DNA from: Sphingomonas sp. M1-B02
GTDB lineage: Bacteria; Pseudomonadota; Alphaproteobacteria; Sphingomonadales; Sphingomonadaceae
Reading direction: 5' to 3'
Assembly (NCBI RefSeq): GCF_026167525.1
Contig: NZ_CP110679.1
Coordinates: 1,116,001 to 1,180,000 of the forward strand
Length of the DNA stretch: 64,000 nt
Shown piece after piece: positions 17,076-25,691 of this stretch (positions within the stretch are counted from its first letter, which is position 1; the number at the start of each line of letters is the position of its first letter). The position numbers and the translations under genes are program-made. The notes beneath the pieces were generated by a model. The model had not been told where the DNA came from. It saw nothing but the letters and a program-made list of their open reading frames with translations, and made no database searches.

Positions 17076-18394
17076 CCCGCAAGCTGCGCGGCCAGCGCCC
17101 GCGCCGATTTACGGCCGGTCACCAGCAGTGTGAACGACGCCGCCATCGCCAGCGCCGTCGTCACCGCCAACGCCTTGCCGATCCCCATCGGCCCGCCGAA
17201 CACATTATCGGAGAGCAACGCCGTGAGCGTCGGCGCGATGCCCAGCCCAGCCACATTAACCGTCGCGCCGAACAATGCCGCGAGCAGCCCGCGCATGCGA
17301 TTGGGCGCGAGCGACTGGACGATCGTCGCCTGTAATCCGCCGACCAGGCTGGCGGCGAAGATCCCGCCGACGAAGAACAGGATCGCCAGCGTCGTGTCAC
17401 CCATCAGATAGGCCGTGACGAAACACGGCGCCTGGAGCATCGCCGCGCCGATCGAGACGAGGATTGGCGCATCGCTCCGCCCGCGCTTCACCAAAGCGTC
17501 GGACAGCACGCCGCCAAGCAGGATCGCCGCAGTGCCGCCCAGACCATAGCCCAGGCCGAACACCATTCCGACCTCGCCCGCGGTCAGCCCGTGCAGCCGC
17601 ATGAAATAGGCCGGGCCCCAGAGCTGAAACGCATAGCCGCTCACCGCGAACGCCCCGAAGCCGAGGAACATCGGCACGATCGCCGCCCGGTTTGCGCCGA
17701 CGAAACCGAACACTTCGCACATTTTGGGCGCCTCGCCCGTCTCCAGCGGCGTGAAGCGCCGAGCCGGCTCGCGCACGGTGAGCCAGAACAGGAGCGCGAC
17801 GAGCAGCCCGGGCAGGCCCACCGCGACGAACACGAATTGCCAGGGCGCGATCGAATCGAGCCCGGGCAGCGTCGGCCGCGTTTCCATCGCCCGTTGCACC
17901 ACGATCCCGCCCGCCAGGATCGCCACCCCGCCGCCGATCGAGGCACCGCATGCGAAGATCGCCGTGGCCAGCCCGCGGCGATGCGGCGGGAAATAATCCG
18001 GGATCATCGAATAGGCCGCGGGATTGAGGCTCGCCTCCCCCACCCCCACGCCCATCCGCGCAGTGAACAGCGCCCAATAGCCGCGCACCAGCCCGCACGC
18101 CGCAGTCGCCAGGCTCCACAAGGATATGCCCAGCACGATCGCCGAGCGCCGGCTTCGGGTATCCACCCAGCGGCCGAAGGGGAAGGCGCAGGCGACATAG
18201 CAGAGCGCAAAGGCCGGCCCCGCGAGCAGACTCACCTGCGAGTCGGTCAGCCCCATGTCGGCGCGGATCGGATCGATCAGCAGGCTGAGCACCAGCCGAT
18301 CGAGGAACGAGAATGCCGATGCCAGCATCAGGCACAAGACGACATAATATGCGTAAAGCGGCACGCCCGGCCGCGCGGAATCGGCGTCCGTCAT
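17024..18394 (-). CDS. MFS transporter, spinster-like, paralog 1 of 3
   Basis: Inner membrane secondary carrier (456 aa, 12 predicted helices). Signature stretches include FLDRLVLSLLIDPIRADMGL in helix 1, FPFGRWVDTRSRR as the loop 2-3 motif, and GVGEASLNPAAYSMIPDYF plus PPHRRGLATAIFACGASIG, typical of spinster-like MFS in proteobacterial catabolic clusters. It overlaps the preceding gene by ATGA (18391-18394), so the two are translationally coupled. It closely resembles the MFS proteins at 30909 and 38005. It probably moves the island substrate or an acidic intermediate across the inner membrane. Confidence 0.9.
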   Translation of the reverse strand: MTDADSARPGVPLYAYYVVLCLMLASAFSFLDRLVLSLLIDPIRADMGLTDSQVSLLAGPAFALCYVACAFPFGRWVDTRSRRSAIVLGISLWSLATAACGLVRGYWALFTARMGVGVGEASLNPAAYSMIPDYFPPHRRGLATAIFACGASIGGGVAILAGGIVVQRAMETRPTLPGLDSIAPWQFVFVAVGLPGLLVALLFWLTVREPARRFTPLETGEAPKMCEVFGFVGANRAAIVPMFLGFGAFAVSGYAFQLWGPAYFMRLHGLTAGEVGMVFGLGYGLGGTAAILLGGVLSDALVKRGRSDAPILVSIGAAMLQAPCFVTAYLMGDTTLAILFFVGGIFAASLVGGLQATIVQSLAPNRMRGLLAALFGATVNVAGLGIAPTLTALLSDNVFGGPMGIGKALAVTTALAMAASFTLLVTGRKSARALAAQLAGQPISSPPSMTSSVPVT

Positions 18395-19047
18395 GCCGCG
18401 CCCCGGCTCGGCAGCGGCGTCGGTTCTCGATCGATAAAGCGATATTCGGGCGGCGACGGCATTTCCTGCACGCGCTCGTCATAATCGTCATGCTCGAGCC
18501 GCAGCGCGCGGATCATCCCGGCGTTCATCATGAACATCGACGCGATATAGGTGAGTTCGATCAGTTGCTCCGCGTCGAAATGCTTCCGAAGCTCGGCAAA
18601 CAACCCGTCGGGCGTGCGGCCATGATCGAGTGCAATGCAATCGGCATAGGCCAATACGGCGCGCTCGGCGGCGTCGAACCCATCGAAGATCGCCCAGTTC
18701 GGGATCGCCGCCAGCGCCGCCTCCGAATAGTCGAGGCCACGCAGGATCTTGCTATGCTCGGAAAACATCCAGCGGCAGCCGCAATCCCAGCCGATCCGTG
18801 TGATTGCCAGTTCCATATAGCGCAGCGGCAGTTTCCGCTGCTTGGTTTGTTTGAGATAGAACCCGCGGACCGAATGCTCTAGGATATCGGGCGCATGGGC
18901 CAGCACCGCCTCGTAATTGCCCGGTGCCCCCGATGCGGTGACCCCCGGATCGGTCGCGGGATCGCGGCCGGGGAATTTGCGGTCGTACATGAAGAGGACG
19001 AGCGGGTCGGTCGTCTCGGCTCGGCTCACCAGTCTCAGCCTTGGCAT
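18391..19047 (-). CDS. Carboxymuconolactone decarboxylase (AhpD-fold) family protein
   Basis: 218-residue cytoplasmic protein of the AhpD-like superfamily. The helical core is seen in MELAITRIGWDCGCRWMFSEH (about residues 78-98), where CGC stands where AhpD has CxxC and a His follows, and in ERAVLAYADCIALDHGRTPD with FAELRKHFDAEQLIELTYI. A CxC rather than CxxC pair makes plain AhpD peroxidase activity doubtful; gamma-lactone or peroxide chemistry are options. AAAGGGA supports the start at 19047. It overlaps mobA upstream and the MFS gene downstream, so all three form one operon divergent from acyl-CoA dehydrogenases. Confidence 0.85.
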   Translation of the reverse strand: MPRLRLVSRAETTDPLVLFMYDRKFPGRDPATDPGVTASGAPGNYEAVLAHAPDILEHSVRGFYLKQTKQRKLPLRYMELAITRIGWDCGCRWMFSEHSKILRGLDYSEAALAAIPNWAIFDGFDAAERAVLAYADCIALDHGRTPDGLFAELRKHFDAEQLIELTYIASMFMMNAGMIRALRLEHDDYDERVQEMPSPPEYRFIDREPTPLPSRGAA

Positions 19048-19580
19048 ATGCGGTCCCTTTGCTTCGCGACGCGCGCGAGATCCTGTGGCGTGTTGATATT
19101 GTCGGGCATGACGGTGCCGGTGACGGCACGCGCGCCGATCGCTTCGGCAAAGGCGCGCACCGTGTGGCCGCCGGCACCGCGCAGATTCGCCTCGATCGCT
19201 GCCGCGGCCCCGGCGGGCCACAGGCCGATGACGGGCTGAGCGGCGATAAAGGATGGCGCAGGATCGAGAAGGCGGCGCAGGTTCGCCGGCAGGTGCGCGC
19301 AATCGACGGGCAGGCTCAGGAGCTGGTCGAACCCATGGTCACACGCATAACGCAGCCCCGCAGCGAGGCCGCCGAGCGGCCCCATTCCGGGCGTGGGCCA
19401 ATCCGGCAAGGCGAGGGCGAGCATGGAACCCCGTCCGGCTATCGCCACCGAGTCGCAATGCGGGCGCAGCGCCTGGAGGGCGTGGTTCAGCAACGGGCAT
19501 CCGCCCAGCAATGCCGCGGCCTTGTCGGAGCCGAAGCGGCGCGATTGCCCCCTTGCCAGGACGACGCCCAGCGTTCTCAT
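19035..19580 (-). CDS. mobA: Molybdenum cofactor guanylyltransferase (MobA)
   Basis: Transfers GMP from GTP to molybdopterin to make the guanine dinucleotide cofactor used by DMSO-reductase-family enzymes. Within 181 residues it shows the nucleotide-binding start GVVLARGQSRRFGSDKAAALLGG (family form GGxSxRMGxDK, first Gly replaced by Arg here), GMGPLGGLAAGL and the metal site LPVDCAHLP. It heads an operon with a CMD protein and an MFS carrier. Finding it in a catabolic island makes sense because a molybdopterin enzyme of the right family is encoded at 50878-53037; it likely supplies that enzyme. It may duplicate a housekeeping copy elsewhere. Confidence 0.88.
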   Translation of the reverse strand: MRTLGVVLARGQSRRFGSDKAAALLGGCPLLNHALQALRPHCDSVAIAGRGSMLALALPDWPTPGMGPLGGLAAGLRYACDHGFDQLLSLPVDCAHLPANLRRLLDPAPSFIAAQPVIGLWPAGAAAAIEANLRGAGGHTVRAFAEAIGARAVTGTVMPDNINTPQDLARVAKQRDRICQG

Positions 19581-19711
19581 TCGCGTGTGCTGCGAGCCTT
19601 GCCCATGCCAACCTCTTCCAAGATGATATGCATTCTTTGGACTTTGATGCGCCGCGCCGACCGGGAATTCAAGTGCTGCACGAGGGACACGCCCTTATCG
19701 CGTCAAATATG

Positions 19712-19723
19712 ATTGCATGCAAA
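19712..19723. promoter_or_regulatory. Island operator, 11 of 12 match
   Basis: ATTGCATGCAAA contains the perfect 10-bp palindrome TTGCATGCAA. It lies between the divergent mobA operon (start 19580) and the acyl-CoA dehydrogenase operon (start 19774), 50 bases before the latter, and could serve both. Confidence 0.7.
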
Positions 19724-19773
19724 TTTCCCGGCGCTATGGACTGTGACGGTAACGGTGGCGATGCTGGGAGACG

Positions 19774-20793
19774 ATGTTGAGCGATACGGGCGCCTTGCTC
19801 GCCGATATGACCGAGCGCCTGCTCGCCGAGCATTTCGACGACAATGTCATGCGCGCGGCACGCACCGGCATCTGGCCCCAAGCAGGATGGGATGCCGCTG
19901 TCGAACAGGGCCTGCCGCTGGCTCTGGTCCAGGGCGAACAGGGCTTCGACATTCCGCTCGGTGAAGGCCTTGCGCTGATCCGCACGCTCGGTCGCCACGC
20001 CGTGCCGCTGCCGCTTGCCGAGACGATGATCGCCAACGCCATGATTGCGCAGGCCGGCCTGACGGTCCCCGAAGGCCCCGTGACGCTTGTTCCGGAATGC
20101 TCGGGCATAGTGCTGCGGCAGGACGGCGCATCCGGCGAAGCAAACCGCGTCGCCTGGGGCCGCGATGCGCGCGCCCTGCTGATCGAGAGCGACGGCAACA
20201 TCGCGCTGATGACTGCCGGGTTCGATGTCGCGGAGCAAGGCACCAACCTCGCCCATATGCCGCGCGACCTCGTAACGGTCGACGGTCCGACGGAGGTCGC
20301 CCCGCTCCCGGGCATATCGCTCCTCGAAGCCGGCGCGCTGGTCCGCGCGCTGGCGATGGCCGGCGCGCTCGAAACTCTGGTCGAACTCACCATTGCCCAT
20401 GTTACTGAACGCGTGCAGTTCGGGCGTCCGCTCTCCGCCTTCCAGGCCATTCAGCATGCGCTCGCACGGCTAGCCGGCGAAGCGGCCGCGGCCTCCGCCG
20501 CCGCGGATCTCGCGGCCGACGCCTTTGCCCACGCCAGCCCGCAAACGCCCATCGCAATTGCTGCCGCCCGGACCCGCATCTCGGAGGCGGCCGGCGGCGC
20601 GATCGGCATCGCGCACCAGCTCCACGGCGCGATCGGCTTCACTGAAGAGCATCGCCTCCACTGGTTCACCACGGCGCTGTGGAGCTGGCGCGACGAATTT
20701 GGCAGCGCTGTCTGGTGGACGCGCCGGCTGGGCGTCGAGTCGCTCCGCCATTCCAAACAGGGCTTTTGGCCCTTCGTCACGTCGGTGTCCTGA
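19774..20793 (+). CDS. Short acyl-CoA dehydrogenase subunit (339 aa), likely partner of the next gene
   Basis: Acyl-CoA dehydrogenase-family protein with a reduced middle. The C-terminal domain is recognisable: VTERVQFGRPLSAFQAIQH (FAD-contacting RxQFGxP) and HQLHGAIGFTEEHRLHWFTT, the hallmark around the flavin and catalytic region. The beta-barrel middle domain, normally with a SEPxxGSD motif, is missing or much degraded. The next gene overlaps by one base (TGATG) and has that motif intact. The pair therefore resembles the alpha/beta heterotetrameric dehydrogenases (ChsE-type) of steroid side-chain oxidation. An island operator lies 50 bases upstream. The acyl chain oxidised is unknown. Confidence 0.85.
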   Translation: MLSDTGALLADMTERLLAEHFDDNVMRAARTGIWPQAGWDAAVEQGLPLALVQGEQGFDIPLGEGLALIRTLGRHAVPLPLAETMIANAMIAQAGLTVPEGPVTLVPECSGIVLRQDGASGEANRVAWGRDARALLIESDGNIALMTAGFDVAEQGTNLAHMPRDLVTVDGPTEVAPLPGISLLEAGALVRALAMAGALETLVELTIAHVTERVQFGRPLSAFQAIQHALARLAGEAAAASAAADLAADAFAHASPQTPIAIAAARTRISEAAGGAIGIAHQLHGAIGFTEEHRLHWFTTALWSWRDEFGSAVWWTRRLGVESLRHSKQGFWPFVTSVS

Positions 20794-21938
20794 TGCTACG
20801 TTTCCCCTCCCCGCCCCGCCATAACGCCGCCGAGCAATTGCGCGGCGAAGTGCGCGAATTCCTGTCCTCCGCCATCGCCACCCGCACTCCGCTCCAGCGC
20901 GCCGAAAGCTGGAACGGCTTCGATCGCGACTTCAGCAAGGCGCTGGGCGCGCGCGGCTGGCTAGGCATGACCTGGCCCAAACAATATGGCGGGCATGAGC
21001 GCTCGGCCTTCGAACGCTATGTCGTGGTGGAGGAGACGCTGGCAGCAGGCGCGCCCGTCTCCGCGCACTGGATCGCCGAGCGGCAAAGCGGGCCCACTTT
21101 GCTCAAGTTTGGCACGGAGCAACAGCGCGAGGAAATCCTTCCCCGCATCGCCGCGGGTGATTGCGTCTTCTGCATTGGTATGAGCGAGCCTGATTCGGGC
21201 TCGGACCTCGCCGCCACCCGCACCCGTGCCGAGCGTGTCGAGAGTGGCTGGCGTGTGACGGGCACCAAGCTGTGGACCACCAACGCCCATAAAGCGGACT
21301 ATATGATCCTCTTCTGCCGAACCTCGGGCACCCCCGCGGACCGGCACAAGGGCACGAGCCAATTGCTGATCGACATGAGGGGCACCGAAGGGATGACCGT
21401 CCGCCCGGTGCTCGATCTCGCCGGCCAGCATCACTTTAACGAAGTTCATTTCAACGATGCCTTCGTCCCGGAAACCGCGCTAATCGGCACCGAAGGCGCT
21501 GGCTGGAACCAGGTGATGAGCGAACTCGCGTTTGAGCGCAGCGGGCCGGAGCGGTTCCTCTCCTCGATCCAGTTGCTGCTCGAATTGATCGAGGCGCTGC
21601 GGGGCAGCGACAGCGAGCTCGCGCAGATTACGATCGGCCGCCTCACCGCACATCTGCTGACGCTGCGCCAGCTCTCGCGTGGGGTTGCGGCCTTGCTTGA
21701 AGCGCGTGAGGATGCATCCACCCATGCGGCGATCGTCAAGGATCTGGGCGCGACTTTCGAGCAGGATCTGCCCGAGATCGCCCGCAGCTTGATCGATGCC
21801 GAGCCTGACCGCCAATCGACTCGCGACCTGCTCGCCGTACTGGCCTATACGATGATGAGCGCGCCCAGCTTCTCACTGCGCGGCGGAACGCGTGAGATAT
21901 TGCGCGGGATCATCGCCCGGGGGCTTGGCGTACGATGA
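20793..21938 (+). CDS. Acyl-CoA dehydrogenase, partner subunit (381 aa)
   Basis: Flavoprotein introducing an alpha-beta double bond into an acyl-CoA. The N-terminal helical domain is followed by the middle-domain motif CIGMSEPDSGSDLAATRT and VTGTKLWTTNAHKADYMI. The C-terminal helical domain ends with SFSLRGGTREILRGIIARGLG. The start at 20793 is set by the overlap with the stop of the preceding gene. It in turn overlaps the lyase gene by ATGA. It lacks an obvious HGGxGY motif, which the upstream partner has, so the two probably share one active site in a heterooligomer. Confidence 0.88.
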   Translation: MLRFPSPPRHNAAEQLRGEVREFLSSAIATRTPLQRAESWNGFDRDFSKALGARGWLGMTWPKQYGGHERSAFERYVVVEETLAAGAPVSAHWIAERQSGPTLLKFGTEQQREEILPRIAAGDCVFCIGMSEPDSGSDLAATRTRAERVESGWRVTGTKLWTTNAHKADYMILFCRTSGTPADRHKGTSQLLIDMRGTEGMTVRPVLDLAGQHHFNEVHFNDAFVPETALIGTEGAGWNQVMSELAFERSGPERFLSSIQLLLELIEALRGSDSELAQITIGRLTAHLLTLRQLSRGVAALLEAREDASTHAAIVKDLGATFEQDLPEIARSLIDAEPDRQSTRDLLAVLAYTMMSAPSFSLRGGTREILRGIIARGLGVR

Positions 21939-22813
21939 GCAGAATCGAACTGGTCGAAGTCTCCCCACGCGACGGCTTGCAGAACGAGCCGCGGGTACTG
22001 CCGACCGAGGACAAGATCGAGCTGGTCCGCCGCGCCATCGATGCGGGGGCCCGACGGCTGGAAGTCGCCAGCTTCGTCCACCCGGCCAAGGTGCCACAGA
22101 TGGCGGATGCCGAGGCTGTCGTCGCCGGCCTGCCTCGCGGCGCGGCGCGCTATGTCGGGCTGGTGCTCAACAAGCGCGGCGCGCTGCGGGCGCTGGAGAC
22201 GGAAATCCACGAAATCGGCGTCGTCTGCACCGCGAGCGATGCCTTCGGCATGCGGAACCAAGGGATGGATTCAGCGCAGAGCCTGGACATGGCGTGCGAC
22301 GTCCTTCGTTTCTGCCACGAGCATGGACGTCCTGCGCAAGTGACGATCGCCGTGGCGTTCGGCTGCCCGTTCGAAGGCGCGATCGATCCCACGAGGGTCG
22401 TCGCCATGGCCCGCCGGATCGCCGCGGCCGGATCGATCGAAGTCGCGATTGCCGACACGATTGGTATCGCCCGCCCCGGCGAAGTTGAACGGCTGTCGGC
22501 GCAGATAGCTGCCGCCGTCGCCCCGCTGCCGCTCCGGGTACATTTCCACGACACCCACGGAATGGGCGTCGCCAACGTCATGGCCGCAGTCCGCGCCGGC
22601 GCCTCGACCGTCGATGCGTCGATCGGCGGCACCGGCGGCTGCCCCTTCGCACCTGGCGCCGCGGGAAATGTGGCAAGCGAGAACGTAGCTTACGCGCTGA
22701 GCGATGCGATGGACGCAGATCTGACAAAGCTGGTGGATACCGCCGCGTGGCTCAACACCCGCCTGGGCCGCGACACCACCAGCGCCGTTGCGCGAGCCTT
22801 CGCCAGCGGGTAA
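21935..22813 (+). CDS. Hydroxymethylglutaryl-CoA lyase family enzyme
   Basis: DRE-TIM metallolyase (292 aa) that cleaves a 3-hydroxy-3-methylacyl-CoA, classically HMG-CoA to acetoacetate and acetyl-CoA. It opens with IELVEVSPRDGLQNEPRVLP, the metal-binding start of the family. It has VHFHDTHGMGVANVMAAVRAG with the metal-ligand His pair, and GGTGGCPFAPGAAGNVASEN with the mobile-loop Cys. Every key residue of the lyase is present. It is the last gene of the acyl-CoA dehydrogenase operon. Its presence suggests that a branched (3-methyl) intermediate with a tertiary 3-hydroxyl arises in the pathway, as expected from an isoprenoid-like carbon skeleton; this is inference. Confidence 0.9.
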   Translation: MSRIELVEVSPRDGLQNEPRVLPTEDKIELVRRAIDAGARRLEVASFVHPAKVPQMADAEAVVAGLPRGAARYVGLVLNKRGALRALETEIHEIGVVCTASDAFGMRNQGMDSAQSLDMACDVLRFCHEHGRPAQVTIAVAFGCPFEGAIDPTRVVAMARRIAAAGSIEVAIADTIGIARPGEVERLSAQIAAAVAPLPLRVHFHDTHGMGVANVMAAVRAGASTVDASIGGTGGCPFAPGAAGNVASENVAYALSDAMDADLTKLVDTAAWLNTRLGRDTTSAVARAFASG

Positions 22814-22823
22814 TCTGACCCGC
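22806..22823. terminator. Hairpin between convergent operons
   Basis: GCGGGT and ACCCGC pair around a 6-base loop that includes the end of the lyase stop codon. It lies in the 30-base gap between two convergent operons. No T-run follows, so it may be a weak bidirectional terminator or chance. Confidence 0.35.
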
Positions 22824-22843
22824 CATCGCCCCCGCGCCACGCG

Positions 22844-24088
22844 TCAATCCGGAATATGCGCTTCGCCCGGCACCAGCCGCAGCTCGCCTGACATAGGGGC
22901 GCCCGCCCCATCGTCAGAACGCCCGAGCCAGCGCTCCAGTATCTCCCGTGTATCCTGCCCGACGGTGTTGGGCGCCGGCCTGCGAATGCTGGAGGGCGTG
23001 ACTGACAATTTTGGGAACACGCCCTGCATTTGCGTGGGTCCAAGCACCGGATCGTCGACCGTGACGATTGCCTCACGCGCCGCAAAATGGGGGTCGCCCA
23101 ACATGTCCTCGGCGTCGAACATACGGCCCGCGGGTACGGCGTGCTCGATCATCGCCGCCTCGACCTCGGCTATGGTGTGGCGCGAGGTCCATTCCTCTAC
23201 AATCGCGTCAAGCTCGTCCTGATTTGCACCCCGCGCCGTATGGGTGACATAGCGTGGGTCGCGGCCAAGCTCGGGGCGGCCCATCGCTTCGCATAAACGC
23301 ACGAATACACTGTCCTGGTTCGCGCCGATCAAGAACTCGCCATCCTTGCAACGATAGACATTGGACGGCGCGATCCGAGGCAGCTTAGAGCCTGTTCGGT
23401 CGCGCTTGTGGCCGGCAACAGCCCATTCTGGGATCAGGCCTTCCATCACCTGCAGCACGCTCTCATAGAGCGCGGCGTCGACGACCTGCCCCTCGCCGGT
23501 TTTGCCACGATGATGGAGCGCTGCAACGGCGCCCAGGCAGCCATAGGTCGCGGCGAGAGTATCGCCGATCGAGATGCCCATCCGCGCGGGCGCGCGATCC
23601 GCAAATCCAACTATTTTGCGCCAACCGCCCATCGCCTCGGCAATGCCGCCAAAGCCAGCGCGGGTAGCGTAAGGCCCGGTTTGGCCATAGCCGGACACGC
23701 GCACCACAATGAGCCCAGGGTTTTCGGCGCGTAGCTTATCGGGCCCGAGATTCCAGCGTTCCAGCGTGCCCGGACGGAAGTTTTCGACCAATATGTCGGC
23801 GCGCGAAATCAGTTCGCGGGCAAGCGCCTGCCCCGCTTCGGAGCGCAGGTCCGCCGCGACCGAATATTTATTACGGCCGATTACGCGCCACCAGGTGGGC
23901 GTGCTGCCCTGCCCCCAATGGCGCATCGGATCGCCGATGCCGGGCTGCTCCAGCTTGACCACTTCGGCGCCCATATCGCCAAGCAACTGGCCGCAGAATG
24001 GCCCGGCGATCAGCTGGCCAAGCTCGACGACGCGGATGCCCGCCAGGGGCCCTCCGGAAGCAGCGGGGGTCTTGCCGTTAGCTGACAT
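22844..24088 (-). CDS. Class III CoA-transferase, CaiB/BaiF family (copy 1)
   Basis: Moves CoA between carboxylic acids through an aspartyl-CoA anhydride (414 aa). The N-terminus GIRVVELGQLIAGPFCGQLLGDMGAEVVKLE is diagnostic. NKYSVAADLRSEAGQALARELI and ADILVENFRPGTLERWNLG follow, and the catalytic Asp lies in SIGDTLAATYGCLGAVAAL (about residue 172). It begins inside the end of the aldehyde dehydrogenase gene (11-base overlap). The two form a minus-strand operon divergent from the kinase/acyl-CoA synthetase operon. It would activate an acid produced by the aldehyde dehydrogenase. Confidence 0.92.
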   Translation of the reverse strand: MSANGKTPAASGGPLAGIRVVELGQLIAGPFCGQLLGDMGAEVVKLEQPGIGDPMRHWGQGSTPTWWRVIGRNKYSVAADLRSEAGQALARELISRADILVENFRPGTLERWNLGPDKLRAENPGLIVVRVSGYGQTGPYATRAGFGGIAEAMGGWRKIVGFADRAPARMGISIGDTLAATYGCLGAVAALHHRGKTGEGQVVDAALYESVLQVMEGLIPEWAVAGHKRDRTGSKLPRIAPSNVYRCKDGEFLIGANQDSVFVRLCEAMGRPELGRDPRYVTHTARGANQDELDAIVEEWTSRHTIAEVEAAMIEHAVPAGRMFDAEDMLGDPHFAAREAIVTVDDPVLGPTQMQGVFPKLSVTPSSIRRPAPNTVGQDTREILERWLGRSDDGAGAPMSGELRLVPGEAHIPD

Positions 24089-25514
24089 GAATCGCCTTGG
24101 TGACCATGTGTCCCTCTACCCCCTCGGGACCGTCTTCCGATCCGAAGCCGCTTTCCTTCATCCCGCCAAACGGTGCGTCAGGCCATGAAGTGCGGACATT
24201 GTTGATGACGATCATGCCCGCATCGACTGTGTCGCCAAGCAGATTCTGGCGCCGGCCATTTTCGGTGAAGCAATAAGCCGCGAGGCCGAACGGCAGCCGA
24301 TTGGCCTGCGCGATCGCATCCTCAACGGTGGCGAAGCGGCGGAGCAAGGCGAGCGGGCCGAAGGGCTCCTCGTTCATCGCCGCAGCTTCGAGGGGCACGT
24401 CGCCGAGCACGGTGGGCTGGAAGAAGAAGCCGGCGCCGTCCGCGCGGCCGCCGCCGGCCAGCAGCTTGGCGCCGATGCTGCGGGCATTCTCGACCATCGC
24501 TTCGATCGCCGCGGAGCGGCGCGGATTGGCGGTCGGGCCCATCACGGTATCGGCGTCGCGGCCGTCGCCGGTCTTGATGCGGCCCGCGCGCTCGGCAAAG
24601 CCGGCAGCGAAGCGATCGTAAATGCCTTCCTGGACATGGAAGCGGGTCGGCGAGACGCAGACCTGGCCGGCGTTGCGGAATTTGTGCGCGACCAGCGTGT
24701 CGAGCGTCTTCTCCAGATCGCAATCGTCGAAGACCAGGACGGGCGAGTGGCCGCCCAATTCCATCGTCATCCGCATCACCGTATCGGAGGCGAGGCGCAT
24801 CAGCTGCTTGCCGACCGGCACCGATCCGGTGAAGCTCAGCTTGCGCGTAATGGGCGAGGCCAGCAGCGTCCGCGAGACCATGTCGGGCAGGCCGAAAACG
24901 AGCTGAGCAACGTCGCCCGGCAGGCCCGCATCCAAAAAGCAGCGCACCACCGCGATCGCGCTGGCAGGCGTTTCCTCGCTGGGCTTGAGGATCACCGAGC
25001 AGCCCGCGGCCAGCGCCGGCGAGATCTTTCGCACCGGATTGATGATCGGAAAATTCCACGCGCAGAATGCCGCGACGGGGCCGACCGGCTGCTTGGTCAC
25101 CAACGACCGCAACCCCGGCGCACGCGGCAGGACGCGGCCATAGTTGCGCACCGCTTCGCCGGCATGGAATTCCAGGATGCTCGCGGCGTAGAATGCCTCG
25201 CCGCGCGCTTCGGCCAAGGGCTTGCCCTGCTCGAGCGTCGCGATGGCGGCCAGCGCATCGGCGCGTTCACGAAGCAGCGCCGCCGTCTTGTCGAGGATCG
25301 CCGCCCGCGCTTCCGGAGGCGTGGAACGCCATGCATCAAACCCGCGCTGCGACGCATCGAGCGCATCGTCCAGATCCTGCGACGTCGCCAGCGGCAGCGC
25401 ACCGAGCGTTTCGCCGGTCGCCGGATTGAGCACGGCCTGGGTGTCGCGCCCGTTCGGGCCGCGCCACTCTCCGCCAATATAAAGCTGCAATTCAGGCAGC
25501 GCCCCAACGCCCAT
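24078..25514 (-). CDS. NAD(P)-dependent aldehyde dehydrogenase (semialdehyde type)
   Basis: Oxidises an aldehyde to the acid (478 aa). It has the family order: NPATGETLGALPLA near the N-terminus, FCAWNFPIINPVRKISPALAAG, PSEETPASA, FTGSVPVGKQLM (NAD site), MELGGHSPVLVFDDCD with the general-base Glu and NAGQVCVSPTRFHVQ with the nucleophilic Cys (about residue 283). The C-terminus PFGGMKESGFGSEDGPEGVE is characteristic of succinate-semialdehyde-type enzymes. AGGGG six bases before 25514 supports the start. It is the first gene of the operon with the CoA-transferase, and an island operator lies ~90 bases upstream. The semialdehyde may come from hydrolysis of a Baeyer-Villiger product. Confidence 0.93.
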   Translation of the reverse strand: MGVGALPELQLYIGGEWRGPNGRDTQAVLNPATGETLGALPLATSQDLDDALDASQRGFDAWRSTPPEARAAILDKTAALLRERADALAAIATLEQGKPLAEARGEAFYAASILEFHAGEAVRNYGRVLPRAPGLRSLVTKQPVGPVAAFCAWNFPIINPVRKISPALAAGCSVILKPSEETPASAIAVVRCFLDAGLPGDVAQLVFGLPDMVSRTLLASPITRKLSFTGSVPVGKQLMRLASDTVMRMTMELGGHSPVLVFDDCDLEKTLDTLVAHKFRNAGQVCVSPTRFHVQEGIYDRFAAGFAERAGRIKTGDGRDADTVMGPTANPRRSAAIEAMVENARSIGAKLLAGGGRADGAGFFFQPTVLGDVPLEAAAMNEEPFGPLALLRRFATVEDAIAQANRLPFGLAAYCFTENGRRQNLLGDTVDAGMIVINNVRTSWPDAPFGGMKESGFGSEDGPEGVEGHMVTKAIHVS

Positions 25515-25602
25515 TTGAAACCCCTCATGCCGCCGGCAAGACCAGCGGGCGCCTCTCCACTTACTGCCGACCTTTCGGACCGTGCAACTAGGTTTTGACT
25601 AG

Positions 25603-25614
25603 ATTGCATGCAAA
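25603..25614. promoter_or_regulatory. Island operator, 11 of 12 match
   Basis: ATTGCATGCAAA with the perfect core TTGCATGCAA. It is central in the divergent region between the aldehyde dehydrogenase operon (start 25514) and the kinase operon (start 25692). Confidence 0.7.
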
Positions 25615-25691
25615 TGGCAAGTGTAGCGTGAAAAGAAACGGCGCGTCGCCCAACGACGAAAAGCGCCGTTGAGGGTGAAAGGCGCAGCTTC

